A stretch of 64,000 nt of DNA from assembly GCF_020215645.1 (NCBI RefSeq), contig NZ_CP084058.1:4340001-4404000 (forward strand), written 5' to 3'. Below, in pieces: positions 1 through 8,540 of this stretch. The notes beneath the pieces are model-generated. The model did no database searches. It was not told the origin of the DNA and saw nothing but the letters and a program-made list of their open reading frames with translations. This stretch comes from Nonomuraea gerenzanensis. Its GTDB lineage: Bacteria > Actinomycetota > Actinomycetes > Streptosporangiales > Streptosporangiaceae. Numbering within the stretch: position 1 is the first letter of the stretch; each line of letters starts with the position of its first letter. A program made the position numbers and the translations under genes.

Positions 1-1192
<1,192 letters not shown>

Positions 1193-1282
1193 GGTGAGGG
1201 GCTCCGATGATCTACCAAGTAGGGACAGAACGGACACTAACGAGAGTTTGGGTCGTACACAAGCGGAGTTTTGGCATTTGAG

Positions 1283-1305
1283 ATGAAAAAGTCACGACTT
1301 TTCAT
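1283..1305. promoter_or_regulatory. Inverted repeat between zwf and ROK regulator (candidate operator)
   Basis: The arms ATGAAAAAGTC and GACTTTTCAT are complementary apart from one extra A, with a 2-base centre. It is an AT-rich island in GC-rich DNA, 90 bases from the zwf start and 30 bases before the ROK gene, so it is well placed to control either. ROK repressors bind such dyads; the assignment to the neighbouring regulator is inference. Confidence 0.45.
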
Positions 1306-1334
1306 GACACAACTGCATGTGGTTCACTTAGCCG

Positions 1335-2549
1335 ATGCCTCGACGTACCGCTGCCGCCCTTGCCACCAGTGGCGAGGTGCTCCGCCTCATCCGCACCGGT
1401 GAGGCCGTGACGCGGGCCGACCTCGGCCGGGTGACCGGCCTGTCGCGCCCCGCGGTGCAGCTGCGCGTCGGCGAGCTGCTCGAACGCGGCCTGGTCGTCG
1501 AACGCACCGACGCCCCGTCCACCGGCGGGCGCCCGCCCGTCCGGCTGGAGTTCAACGCCGCGGGCGGCGTGGTCCTCGTCGCGGCCCTCGGCGCCTCCCG
1601 CACCCGCGTCGCGATCTGCGACCTCGCCGGGCACGAGCTGGCCGGGCGCGAGTTCGCGATGGACGTGGAGCAGGGGCCCGACACCGTGCTGCCGCTGCTC
1701 ATGGACACCTGGGACGAGCTGCTCGGCGACCGGCCCCGCTCGATGATCCAGGGCGTCGGGATGGGCGTGCCGGCCACCGTCGAGTTCGCGGAGGGCCGGA
1801 CGGAGAGCGCCCGCGTCATGGCCTCCTGGACCGGCGTCGTGATCCCGCCGATCATCCGCGAGCGGTTCCCCGTACCCGTGCTCGTCGACAACGACGTGAA
1901 CGTGCTGGCCATCGGCGAGCACCGGGGCGCGTACCCCGACCTCGACGACCTCATGTTCGTCAAGATCTCCACCCGCATCGGCGCCGGCGTCATCGCCGGC
2001 GGCGGCATCCTGCGCGGCGCGCTCGGCGCGGCCGGCGAGATCGGCCACATCCCCGTGCTGGACGGCGGCGGCGTCCTGTGCCGCTGCGGCAACTACGACT
2101 GCGTCGACTCCGTCGCCAGCGGCACCGCACTGCTGCGCGAGCTGCGCGGGCGCGGCAGGGACGTCAAGACCATCGCGGACGTGACCGCGCTGGTGCGGGC
2201 CGGTGACGCCGAGACCATGGCCACCGTGCGTGAGGCGGGGCGGCGGATCGGCGAGGTGCTCGCCGGGGCGGTGAACATCCTCAACCCGTCGGTGGTGGTG
2301 CTGGGGGGTGACATGGCGGAGGCGTTCGGGCCGCTGGTGTCGAGCATCCGTGAGGTGGTTTACCGGCGGTCCACGGCGCTGGCCACGCGGCGGTTGCGGA
2401 TCGAGCCGAGTCGGCTGGGGGCGGGGGCTGGGATCAGTGGGTGTGCGGTGATGGTGCTGGATCATGTGCTGTCGCCGGAGGCCGTGGATGAGACCATGAC
2501 GCTCACGGCGTTGCGGAGTGATCGCGTGGCGGCTGTGGAAGCTGGGTAG
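1335..2549 (+). CDS. ROK-family transcriptional regulator / sugar kinase-like protein
   Basis: A 404-residue NagC/XylR-type ROK protein. An N-terminal winged helix-turn-helix (about residues 9-50; LIRTGEAVTRADLGRVTGLS) is followed by a sugar-kinase-like fold. That fold has the phosphate-binding and sugar segments VLVDNDVNVLAIGEHRG, GAGVIAGGGILRG and GEIGHIP, and the ROK zinc motif (C-R-C-G-N-Y-D-C). The HTH means it is a regulator rather than glucokinase, probably sensing a sugar or sugar phosphate. It diverges from zwf, which suggests control of central carbon flux. The 3' end (from about 2496) shares sequence with the repeats just downstream, so the C-terminal 15 or so residues may be repeat-derived. 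Confidence 0.85.
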   Translation: MPRRTAAALATSGEVLRLIRTGEAVTRADLGRVTGLSRPAVQLRVGELLERGLVVERTDAPSTGGRPPVRLEFNAAGGVVLVAALGASRTRVAICDLAGHELAGREFAMDVEQGPDTVLPLLMDTWDELLGDRPRSMIQGVGMGVPATVEFAEGRTESARVMASWTGVVIPPIIRERFPVPVLVDNDVNVLAIGEHRGAYPDLDDLMFVKISTRIGAGVIAGGGILRGALGAAGEIGHIPVLDGGGVLCRCGNYDCVDSVASGTALLRELRGRGRDVKTIADVTALVRAGDAETMATVREAGRRIGEVLAGAVNILNPSVVVLGGDMAEAFGPLVSSIREVVYRRSTALATRRLRIEPSRLGAGAGISGCAVMVLDHVLSPEAVDETMTLTALRSDRVAAVEAG

Positions 2550-3079
2550 GTAGGGGGGCTTGGGGCGTTGCGGTGGGGTGGTGTGGCCGCGGCGTCAGTG
2601 GAGCGGTCATGACGCTGATGGCGTTGCGGTGGTGTGGCTGCGGCGTCAGCGCTGATCGCACAGTCGGGTGCGTGGGTGGGCTGTGACCGCAGCGGCACGT
2701 GCTGCCGTCCGGGAGGATGCTGTCATGGCATCCCGACGCCCCGCCGCCGTTCCTGCCGTTGTCCCTTGGTGCTGCGTGGCGCGGTCCTCGCCGGCTGGTG
2801 CTGCGTGGCGCGGTCCTCGCCGGGGCCCGCGTCGTGCAGTCCTCGCCTGGGCCCTGCGTGGCGCGGTCCTCGCCCGGCCCTGCGGCGCCAGTTTTCAAGC
2901 CGCCACCCTCGCCGCCCTCACGTCGCGCACTCCTGCCCGCTTGCTGGGGACCCGCGTACTGTCTCCGGCTCCCGCCTTCCAGCACCGGCGCGATGGGTCG
3001 TGCCGCGCGGGTAGCCCGGCGACGAGCCTCGGCGGCGTCAGCGCCGTGACCGGCCCGCTGGCCGAGTAGAGCCTCGGGT
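2550..3079. repeat. 530-bp noncoding gap with degenerate GC-rich repeats
   Basis: No convincing gene lies here. Near 2567-2650 there are two copies of a GGCGTTGCGGTGG... unit ending in GGCGTCAG that resemble the last codons of the ROK gene (from 2496). A 20-base unit, TGCGTGGCGCGGTCCTCGCC, occurs perfectly at 2773-2792, 2802-2821 and 2855-2874, with a decayed copy between the last two. Open frames on both strands are repeat artefacts without domain signal or ribosome site. The stretch separates the convergent ROK and ABC-F genes. Confidence 0.6.
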
Positions 3080-4654
3080 TCAAAGGTCCCAGCGCGGCGT
3101 GTCGCTCTCCCGTACCAACCCGTCCGCCCCGAAGATCAGATACCGGTCCAGGTCGCCGGCGAACCACCGATCGTGCGTCACCGTCACCACCGTGCCCTCG
3201 AAGCCGCCCAGCCCCGCCTGCAACGCCTCCGCACTGGCCAGATCCAGATTGTCCGTCGGCTCGTCCAGCAGCAGCAACGTCGCCCCCGACAGCTCCAGCA
3301 GCAGGATCTGCAGCCGAGCCTGCTGCCCGCCCGACAACGTCTCGAACGGCTGCCCGCCCGCCGGCGCCAGCTCGTACCGGGCCAGTGCCGCCATCGCCTC
3401 GTTGCGGGTCATCGCATGCTCGCTCATCACCACCTCGGCCGTGAGCCGGCCGTGCAGGTCGGGGCGCAGGTGCGTCTGGGTGAAGTGGCCGGGGGAGACG
3501 CGGGCGCCCAGGCGGGCGACGCCGGTGTGCGCGATCGGCTCGCCCGCCAGCAGGCGCAGGAAGTGGGACTTGCCGGTGCCGTTCAGGCCGAGGACGCCGA
3601 CGCGCTCGCCGTACCAGATCTCCGTCGAGAACGGCCGCAGCAGCCCGGTCAGCTCCAGCTCCTCGCACACGACCGCCCGCTTGCCGGTACGGCCGCCGCG
3701 CAGCCGCATGCGCACGTTCTGCTCCTTGGGCGCGCGTTGGGGCGGCCCCGCCCGCTCGAACCGGTCGAGCCGCGTCACCGCCGACTGGTACGCCCCCGCC
3801 AGCGCGTCGTTGCCGGCCGAGCGCTGGCGCAGGACGTGCACGAGCCGCCGCAGCCTGGCCCGCTCCTCCTCCCACCGCTGCCGCAGCTCCTCCAGCCGCT
3901 CCTTGCGCCGCCTGCGTGCCTCGGCGTACCCGGCGAAGCCGCCGCCGTGCACCCACACGCCCCGCCCTTCGACGGTGATGATCCGGTCGGCGGCCTCGGC
4001 CAGCAGGCGCCGGTCGTGCGAGACGAGCAGCACCGTCTTGGCCGAGCTCCTGATCGCCCGCTCCAGCCACTGCTTGGCCCGTACGTCCAGGTAGTTGTCA
4101 GGCTCGTCCAGCAGCAGCACCTCGTCCGGCCCGCGCAGCAGCGCCTCCAGCATCAGCCGTTTCTGCTCCCCGCCGGACAACGTGGTCAGGCTGCGCCCCT
4201 TGCTCTCCTCGTACGGCAGCCCGAGCGCCTCGGTGGCGCACACGTCCCACACCACCTCCAGCTCGTAACCGCCCGCGTCGGCGTAATCGGCGATGGCCTG
4301 GGCGTAGGCGAGCTGGTGCGCCTCGTCGTCGTGCGCCGCGATCGCCGCCTCGGCCCGCTCCAGCGCCGCCCACGCCTGGCGGACGGGACCGGGGGCCACG
4401 CCGAGCAGCAGGTCCCGCACGGTGCCTTCGCCGAGGAACTGCCGCATCACGCCGATCCCGCCCGTGGCCGCGATCCGTCCCTCGTCGGGTGTCACCTCGC
4501 CCGCGATGAGCCGCAGCAGCGTGCTCTTGCCCGCGCCGTTCGGCCCGACGAGCGCCGCCTTGGCGCCGTCGCCGACCTTGAACGACACCTCCAGCAGCAA
4601 GGGCCGTCCATCGGGCAGCAGGTACGTCACCCCGCTGACGTCGACATGCCCCAC
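3080..4654 (-). CDS. ABC-F family ATPase (ribosome-protection / antibiotic-resistance type)
   Basis: A 524-residue soluble protein with two ABC domains and no membrane segments, the ABC-F layout. Domain 1 has Walker A GPNGAGKST (37-45), signature LSGGEQKR (159-166) and Walker B with DEP at 183-185. A charged, Arg/Glu-rich linker covers about 241-315. Domain 2 has Walker A GLNGTGKSH (356-364), signature LSGGQQAR (440-447) and LLLLDEPTDNL. ABC-F proteins act at the ribosomal E site and several confer macrolide, lincosamide or pleuromutilin resistance. The GTG start has a strong GAGGAGG ten bases upstream. It diverges from a TetR regulator, the classic resistance-gene pair. The drug, if any, cannot be read from the sequence. 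Confidence 0.9.
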   Translation of the reverse strand: MGHVDVSGVTYLLPDGRPLLLEVSFKVGDGAKAALVGPNGAGKSTLLRLIAGEVTPDEGRIAATGGIGVMRQFLGEGTVRDLLLGVAPGPVRQAWAALERAEAAIAAHDDEAHQLAYAQAIADYADAGGYELEVVWDVCATEALGLPYEESKGRSLTTLSGGEQKRLMLEALLRGPDEVLLLDEPDNYLDVRAKQWLERAIRSSAKTVLLVSHDRRLLAEAADRIITVEGRGVWVHGGGFAGYAEARRRRKERLEELRQRWEEERARLRRLVHVLRQRSAGNDALAGAYQSAVTRLDRFERAGPPQRAPKEQNVRMRLRGGRTGKRAVVCEELELTGLLRPFSTEIWYGERVGVLGLNGTGKSHFLRLLAGEPIAHTGVARLGARVSPGHFTQTHLRPDLHGRLTAEVVMSEHAMTRNEAMAALARYELAPAGGQPFETLSGGQQARLQILLLELSGATLLLLDEPTDNLDLASAEALQAGLGGFEGTVVTVTHDRWFAGDLDRYLIFGADGLVRESDTPRWDL

Positions 4655-4765
4655 CTGAACCCTCCTCCTCGCCCGGTGGTCCGTGCCCCTGGACCCGGGT
4701 TCCCCGCACCGGACCGACGATCCGGCCTATCGACCGGCGTTCCACTACTAGACCATCGATCCAGT

Positions 4766-4789
4766 CGTCGTACAACGTATTATCCCCGG
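4766..4789 (+). promoter_or_regulatory. TetR promoter with -10 TATTAT and near-palindrome; leaderless start
   Basis: TATTAT (4778-4783) lies exactly six bases before the GTG at 4790, with no Shine-Dalgarno sequence, so transcription should begin at or next to the start codon (leaderless mRNA, common in actinomycetes). The adjoining 12-mer CGTCGTACAACG (4766-4777) is palindromic at 10 of 12 bases and overlaps the promoter, so it is a candidate autorepression operator. Confidence 0.5.
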
Positions 4790-5584
4790 GTGGATACTGT
4801 GTGGTCGCGGAACCAGAAGTCCCCGAGGCAGACGCTGACGCTGGAGCGGATCGTGGCGGAGGCGGTGGCGCTGCTGGATGAGGAGGGCGTGGGGCGGCTG
4901 ACCATGCGCCGGCTTGCCGAACGCCTCGACACCGGCTCCACCACTCTCTACTGGCACGTCAAGACGAAGGATGACGTGCTGGATCTCGCTTTGGACGAGG
5001 TGTTCCGCGAGGTGAGGATGGATGATCTGGCTGAGCTGGCCGGGCTGCCGGATGAGGCTTCCGGGCAGGGTGGCGAGGCCGGCGGCACCGTGGTCGGAGA
5101 TGCCGTGGTCGGAGATGCCGTGATCGGGGGTGCCGTGGTCGGGGGTGCTGTGGCCGGGGGTGCTGTGGCCGAGGGCATCGTGGCTGGGGGTGGCGGTGGT
5201 GACTGGCGGGCGCCGGTTCGGGGGTTGATGCGGCGGTGGCGGGCGGCGTTGTTGCGGCATCCATGGTCGGCGACGCTGCTTGATCGCCCGCTCATGGGGC
5301 CCAACGCGTTGCGGCGCACCGAGTTCTTGTACGAGACGCTGACGGCTGCCGGGTTCGCGGTGCCGAAGACGGCCGCGTACAGCCTGTCGAACTACGTGAT
5401 GGGGTCGGTGATCATGCAGGTGACCTGGGAGCGGAGTGGTGACAGCGACACCGGGGCGTTCCTGCGCGAGCGTGCCGATCGTTATCCGGCGCTGGCTGAG
5501 CACGGGCTGGAGCACGACTGGGACGCCACGTTCGACGAGGGGCTCGGCTACCTCTTGGAGGGGATGGCCCGCTCCCGCGCTTGA
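4790..5584 (+). CDS. TetR/AcrR family transcriptional regulator with a repeat insertion
   Basis: A 264-residue TetR protein. The DNA-binding domain is clear at the N terminus (about residues 14-60; LTMRRLAERLDTGSTTLYWH then VKTKDDVLDLALD). The C-terminal ligand domain (about 140-264) resembles the tetracycline-repressor-like class. Between them, residues 101-135 are seven near-repeats of V-x-G-x-A coded by a 15-bp tandem array, which is not a normal TetR element. It diverges from the ABC-F gene and probably represses it. The GTG at 4790 was chosen because a -10 box sits six bases upstream; a second in-frame GTG at 4799 is possible. Confidence 0.85.
   Translation: MDTVWSRNQKSPRQTLTLERIVAEAVALLDEEGVGRLTMRRLAERLDTGSTTLYWHVKTKDDVLDLALDEVFREVRMDDLAELAGLPDEASGQGGEAGGTVVGDAVVGDAVIGGAVVGGAVAGGAVAEGIVAGGGGGDWRAPVRGLMRRWRAALLRHPWSATLLDRPLMGPNALRRTEFLYETLTAAGFAVPKTAAYSLSNYVMGSVIMQVTWERSGDSDTGAFLRERADRYPALAEHGLEHDWDATFDEGLGYLLEGMARSRA
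5090..5194 (+). repeat. Seven 15-bp tandem repeats inside the TetR gene
   Basis: Consecutive 15-mers start at 5090, 5105, 5120, 5135, 5150, 5165 and 5180. The first two are identical (GTGGTCGGAGATGCC) and the rest diverge progressively (for example GTGGCCGGGGGTGCT). The unit is a multiple of three, so copy-number change keeps the frame and lengthens or shortens a Val/Gly/Ala linker between the DNA-binding and ligand domains. Confidence 0.9.
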
Positions 5585-5895
5585 GGCCGGTCGCTTCCGC
5601 CCTTGATGCCGGTCGCTTCCGTGCGTGAGACCGGTGGCTCTTGTGGATGGGGCCGGTTGCTCTCGCGCGTAGGGGAGGGGCGTTCGTGCGCGTCCGGGCG
5701 GGCGGTTCGTGCGCGTCCGGGCGGGTCGTTCGCGTGCGTACGGGCCGGCCACTCGGGTGCGTGCGGGCGGGACGTCCGCGTGCGGGAGGTGGAGCGTTGT
5801 TGAGGGTGGCCGTGGATCGTTCATGATCCACTATGAAGATCTCACGAGATGGTAGAAATGGGGCGAAAGTGCGGTCTTGAGGCTAGGAGCGACGC
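5585..5895. repeat. Intergenic gap with two families of degenerate tandem repeats
   Basis: The 311 bases between TetR and the response regulator hold two decayed repeat families. Family one (about 5581-5670) has four units of 22-26 bases built on GxCCGGTCGCTTCCG. Family two (about 5682-5785) has four to five units of about 23 bases built on TTCGTGCGCGTCCGGGCGGG. No gene is supported. The last 70 bases (TGATCCACTATGAAGATCTC and following) are AT-richer and probably carry the promoter of the two-component operon. Confidence 0.6.
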
Positions 5896-6501
5896 ATGAT
5901 CCGGGTTCTGCTCGCCGAGGACATGCACATGGTCCGCGGCGCGCTGATCGCGTTGCTCGAGCTGGAACCCGACATCAAGGTCATCGCCGAGGCGGCGACA
6001 GGTGACGAGATCGTCCCCGCTGCGCTGGAGCACGAGCCGGACGTGGCCGTGATCGACGTCGAGTTGCCCGGGGTGGACGGGCTCACCGCCGCGGCCGAGT
6101 TGCGCAGGCGGGTGCCGGGCTGCCGGGTGCTGATCGTGACGAGTTACGGCCGGCCGGGGAACGTGCGCAGGGCGTTCGCCGCGCAGGCGAGCGGGTTCAT
6201 GGTGAAGGACGCGCCGCCCGGTGAGCTGGCCGAGGCGATCAGGAGGGTGGCGGCGGGGGAGCGGGTGGTCGATCCGCAGCTCGCCGTGGCGGCGTTGGAG
6301 GTGGTCGAGAGTCCGCTCAAGCCTCGCGAGCTGGAGGTGCTGCGGCGGTTCGCCGACGGGGAGGACGTGGAGCAGATCGCGCAGGCGCTGTTCCTGTCCG
6401 CGGGGACGATTCGCAATTACCTCACCCAGATCGTCACCACGTTGCATGCGCGCAATCGGCTGCACGCGGTGCGGATCGCCCAGGACGCAGGGTGGCTCTG
6501 A
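5896..6501 (+). CDS. NarL/FixJ-family response regulator (DesR-like)
   Basis: A 201-residue response regulator. The receiver domain (1-120) has the acidic pair E9-D10, the phospho-acceptor Asp in VIDVELPG (about residue 54) and the conserved Lys in FMVKDAPPGE. The C-terminal LuxR-type helix-turn-helix (about 140-201; LKPRELEVLRRFADGEDVEQ) ends in the TIRNYLTQIVTTL recognition region. An AGGAGCGACGC lies just before the ATG. Its stop overlaps the kinase start by ten bases, so the two form a translationally coupled two-component system of the DesK/DesR type, which often senses membrane state; that role here is inference. Confidence 0.92.
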   Translation: MIRVLLAEDMHMVRGALIALLELEPDIKVIAEAATGDEIVPAALEHEPDVAVIDVELPGVDGLTAAAELRRRVPGCRVLIVTSYGRPGNVRRAFAAQASGFMVKDAPPGELAEAIRRVAAGERVVDPQLAVAALEVVESPLKPRELEVLRRFADGEDVEQIAQALFLSAGTIRNYLTQIVTTLHARNRLHAVRIAQDAGWL

Positions 6502-8462
6502 GCTCGGCCCGTCCGGGGTGGCGGGTAGGGGCGGGCCTGGATCCTCCGGGACGGCAGGGTGATCTGAACCCCGTTCGCCTGGTTCTCGCGTTCATCTGCG
6601 TGACGGGTGTCACGCGGGTGAGCTTCTACTTCGTCGGAAGCGAGGTCGATGCGCTGACCATGGCCTGCATCGCCTTGGTCGCCGCCCTCCAGGTGCCGAT
6701 CTCGTTGCAGGGGCGGCGGCGGTCGTCCGTCGTGCTCTTCCTCGTGCAGGTCGTGGTGAACTACGTGCCGCTGCTCGCCGAGCCCGAGAGCTGGGAGGTG
6801 GGTGGATCGGGGTTCGTCGCGGCCTCGGCACTGCTCGTGGTGAGCGGTCCGCCCGCGTGGGTGATTCTCGGGCTGATCCCCGTCGTCGAGTGTGCTGTGG
6901 CGCTCGCTGTGGACCGTCCTGCGTACATGGTTTACTACGCGATCGTCGCGCCGATCAACGTCGGGCTGATGTTGTACGGCATCAGCAGCCTGGCGGGGCT
7001 GTTGGACCAGGTCAAGCGGGAGCGGTCCGAGTTGGCTGCCAGGGCGGGGGCGGTCGAGCGGTTGCGGTTGTGGGAGCGGATCCATGGGCTGGTGGTACGG
7101 AACGTCGCCGAGGTCGAGAGGCTGACGGGGGAGGCGCGGAAGGTCTGGGAGGCGGGCGGGTCCGGGTCCTGGGAGGGCAGGCGAAACGATGTGGCGGCCG
7201 TGCAGGCGGCGGTGGGGACGGCGGTTGCTCTTGCGAGGGAGGCGCTGGAGCAGGTGCGGGCGCTGCCGCCGGCCGATGAGGCGATCCCGGTGCCGCCGCG
7301 TGACGATGACAGGCGCCTCCTGCGGCTGGCCACGCCCATCCTCGTCGTCACCCATGTGCTGTTCATGGGGCAGGCGCTGTTCTACTTCGTCGCCGATGCG
7401 CAGCGTGGGCCCGGGTTCACGCACGCCGGTTACCTTCTGCTCCTGCCGTTGACGTTCGGGCTGCAGTTCTGGCATCTGGCCGCGTTGCGGGCGGGGGCGC
7501 GGCGCAGGGTGCTGGCCTGGACGCTGGCCGCGCACGCGCTCGTCATCTACGCGCCGCTGCTGCAGGGCGACGGCTCGGGGCTGCTCAGTTCGGGGTTCTT
7601 CGCGGGCGTGCTGCTGCTGTACCTGCCGTGGCGGGTGGCGTGGCCGCTGTGCGTGGTCATGGCCGGGGTCGCGGCGGTCGAGGAGGCGCTCGCCTCAGGG
7701 GCGATCGCGGGTGTCTATCCGTTCGGGAGCATGCTGAGCACTGCCATGGCGGTCTACGGCCTCACCCGGCTGGTGGGTCTCGTCGGCGAGCTCAGCCGGA
7801 CGCGGGCCGAGCTGGTCGAGGTGGCGGCTCTGCGCGAGCGGCTCAAGGTGGGCAGGGACGTTCATGACCTGCTGGGGCGGGGGCTTACCACGATCGTGCT
7901 GCATGCCGAGTTGGTGTTGCGGCTGATCGACACCGAGGCCGGCCGGGTGGGCGCGCGGTTGGAGCGGCTGGCGGAGGCGGTGCGGGGTGCGCTCCTGGAC
8001 AACGTCGGGTTGAGTGCCTCCGGGCGGGTCCTGTCCCTGGCCGCTGAGATCGATTCGGCCACACGTGTGCTGGCGTCGGCGGGTGTGCCTGTGCGGCTCG
8101 AGGTCGTGCCCGCGGGAGGGACTGCGGCGCCTGCCTCCCCGCCCCCGCCCGGCGACCTCGTGACCGGGCTGGCCGGCTCCGTGCTCGCCGTCGTGCTGCG
8201 CGAGGCGGTCACCAACGTGCTCAAGCACGGCACCCCGACCGAGTGCCTGATCGAGCTCACGGTGAAGGACGGCCACGCACAACTCCGCGTGACCAACGAC
8301 GGCGACACCCCGGGGCCGATGGAACCCGGCTCGGGACTGCGGAACCTGCGTGCCCGCATGGAGGCCGTCGGCGGCCACCTGACCACCACCAGAACAGGCG
8401 CCCGCTTCGAACTGCTCGCCCGCACCCCCCTCGATCATGAGATTCTCACGCCGGCAAGATGA
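6492..8462 (+). CDS. Sensor histidine kinase with duplicated membrane-sensor/DHp half
   Basis: A 656-residue HisKA_3-type kinase, about 250 residues longer than usual for the family. Residues 28-170 hold five or six membrane helices. The helical stretch 172-258 looks like a decayed dimerisation domain (ERIHGLV, His198). A second set of about six helices (278-428) leads into the true DHp, with phospho-His458 in RDVHDLLGRG. The C-terminal ATPase domain has REAVTNVLKHG (N box) and a glycine-rich GSGLRNLRARME segment. It phosphorylates the NarL regulator encoded just upstream, whose gene it overlaps (GTG start at 6492). No other annotated two-component module in the window has this duplicated layout. 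Confidence 0.85.
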   Translation: MALSSARPGWRVGAGLDPPGRQGDLNPVRLVLAFICVTGVTRVSFYFVGSEVDALTMACIALVAALQVPISLQGRRRSSVVLFLVQVVVNYVPLLAEPESWEVGGSGFVAASALLVVSGPPAWVILGLIPVVECAVALAVDRPAYMVYYAIVAPINVGLMLYGISSLAGLLDQVKRERSELAARAGAVERLRLWERIHGLVVRNVAEVERLTGEARKVWEAGGSGSWEGRRNDVAAVQAAVGTAVALAREALEQVRALPPADEAIPVPPRDDDRRLLRLATPILVVTHVLFMGQALFYFVADAQRGPGFTHAGYLLLLPLTFGLQFWHLAALRAGARRRVLAWTLAAHALVIYAPLLQGDGSGLLSSGFFAGVLLLYLPWRVAWPLCVVMAGVAAVEEALASGAIAGVYPFGSMLSTAMAVYGLTRLVGLVGELSRTRAELVEVAALRERLKVGRDVHDLLGRGLTTIVLHAELVLRLIDTEAGRVGARLERLAEAVRGALLDNVGLSASGRVLSLAAEIDSATRVLASAGVPVRLEVVPAGGTAAPASPPPPGDLVTGLAGSVLAVVLREAVTNVLKHGTPTECLIELTVKDGHAQLRVTNDGDTPGPMEPGSGLRNLRARMEAVGGHLTTTRTGARFELLARTPLDHEILTPAR

Positions 8463-8540
8463 TCCAGGCGACTGTCCCGAACGCCCCCAGCTCCCCCACA
8501 GTGGTCCCGCCACACCCACACGAAAGATCATCCAGGGACC

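Noticed and set aside
2634..3069. Overlapping small plus-strand frames in the gap before the ABC-F gene
   Set aside because: They arise from the 20-bp repeats and lack ribosome sites and recognisable domains.
3173..4789. Upstream extension of the TetR frame
   Set aside because: It lies antisense to the ABC-F gene; the real protein begins where TetR homology begins, and a -10 box sits just before 4790.
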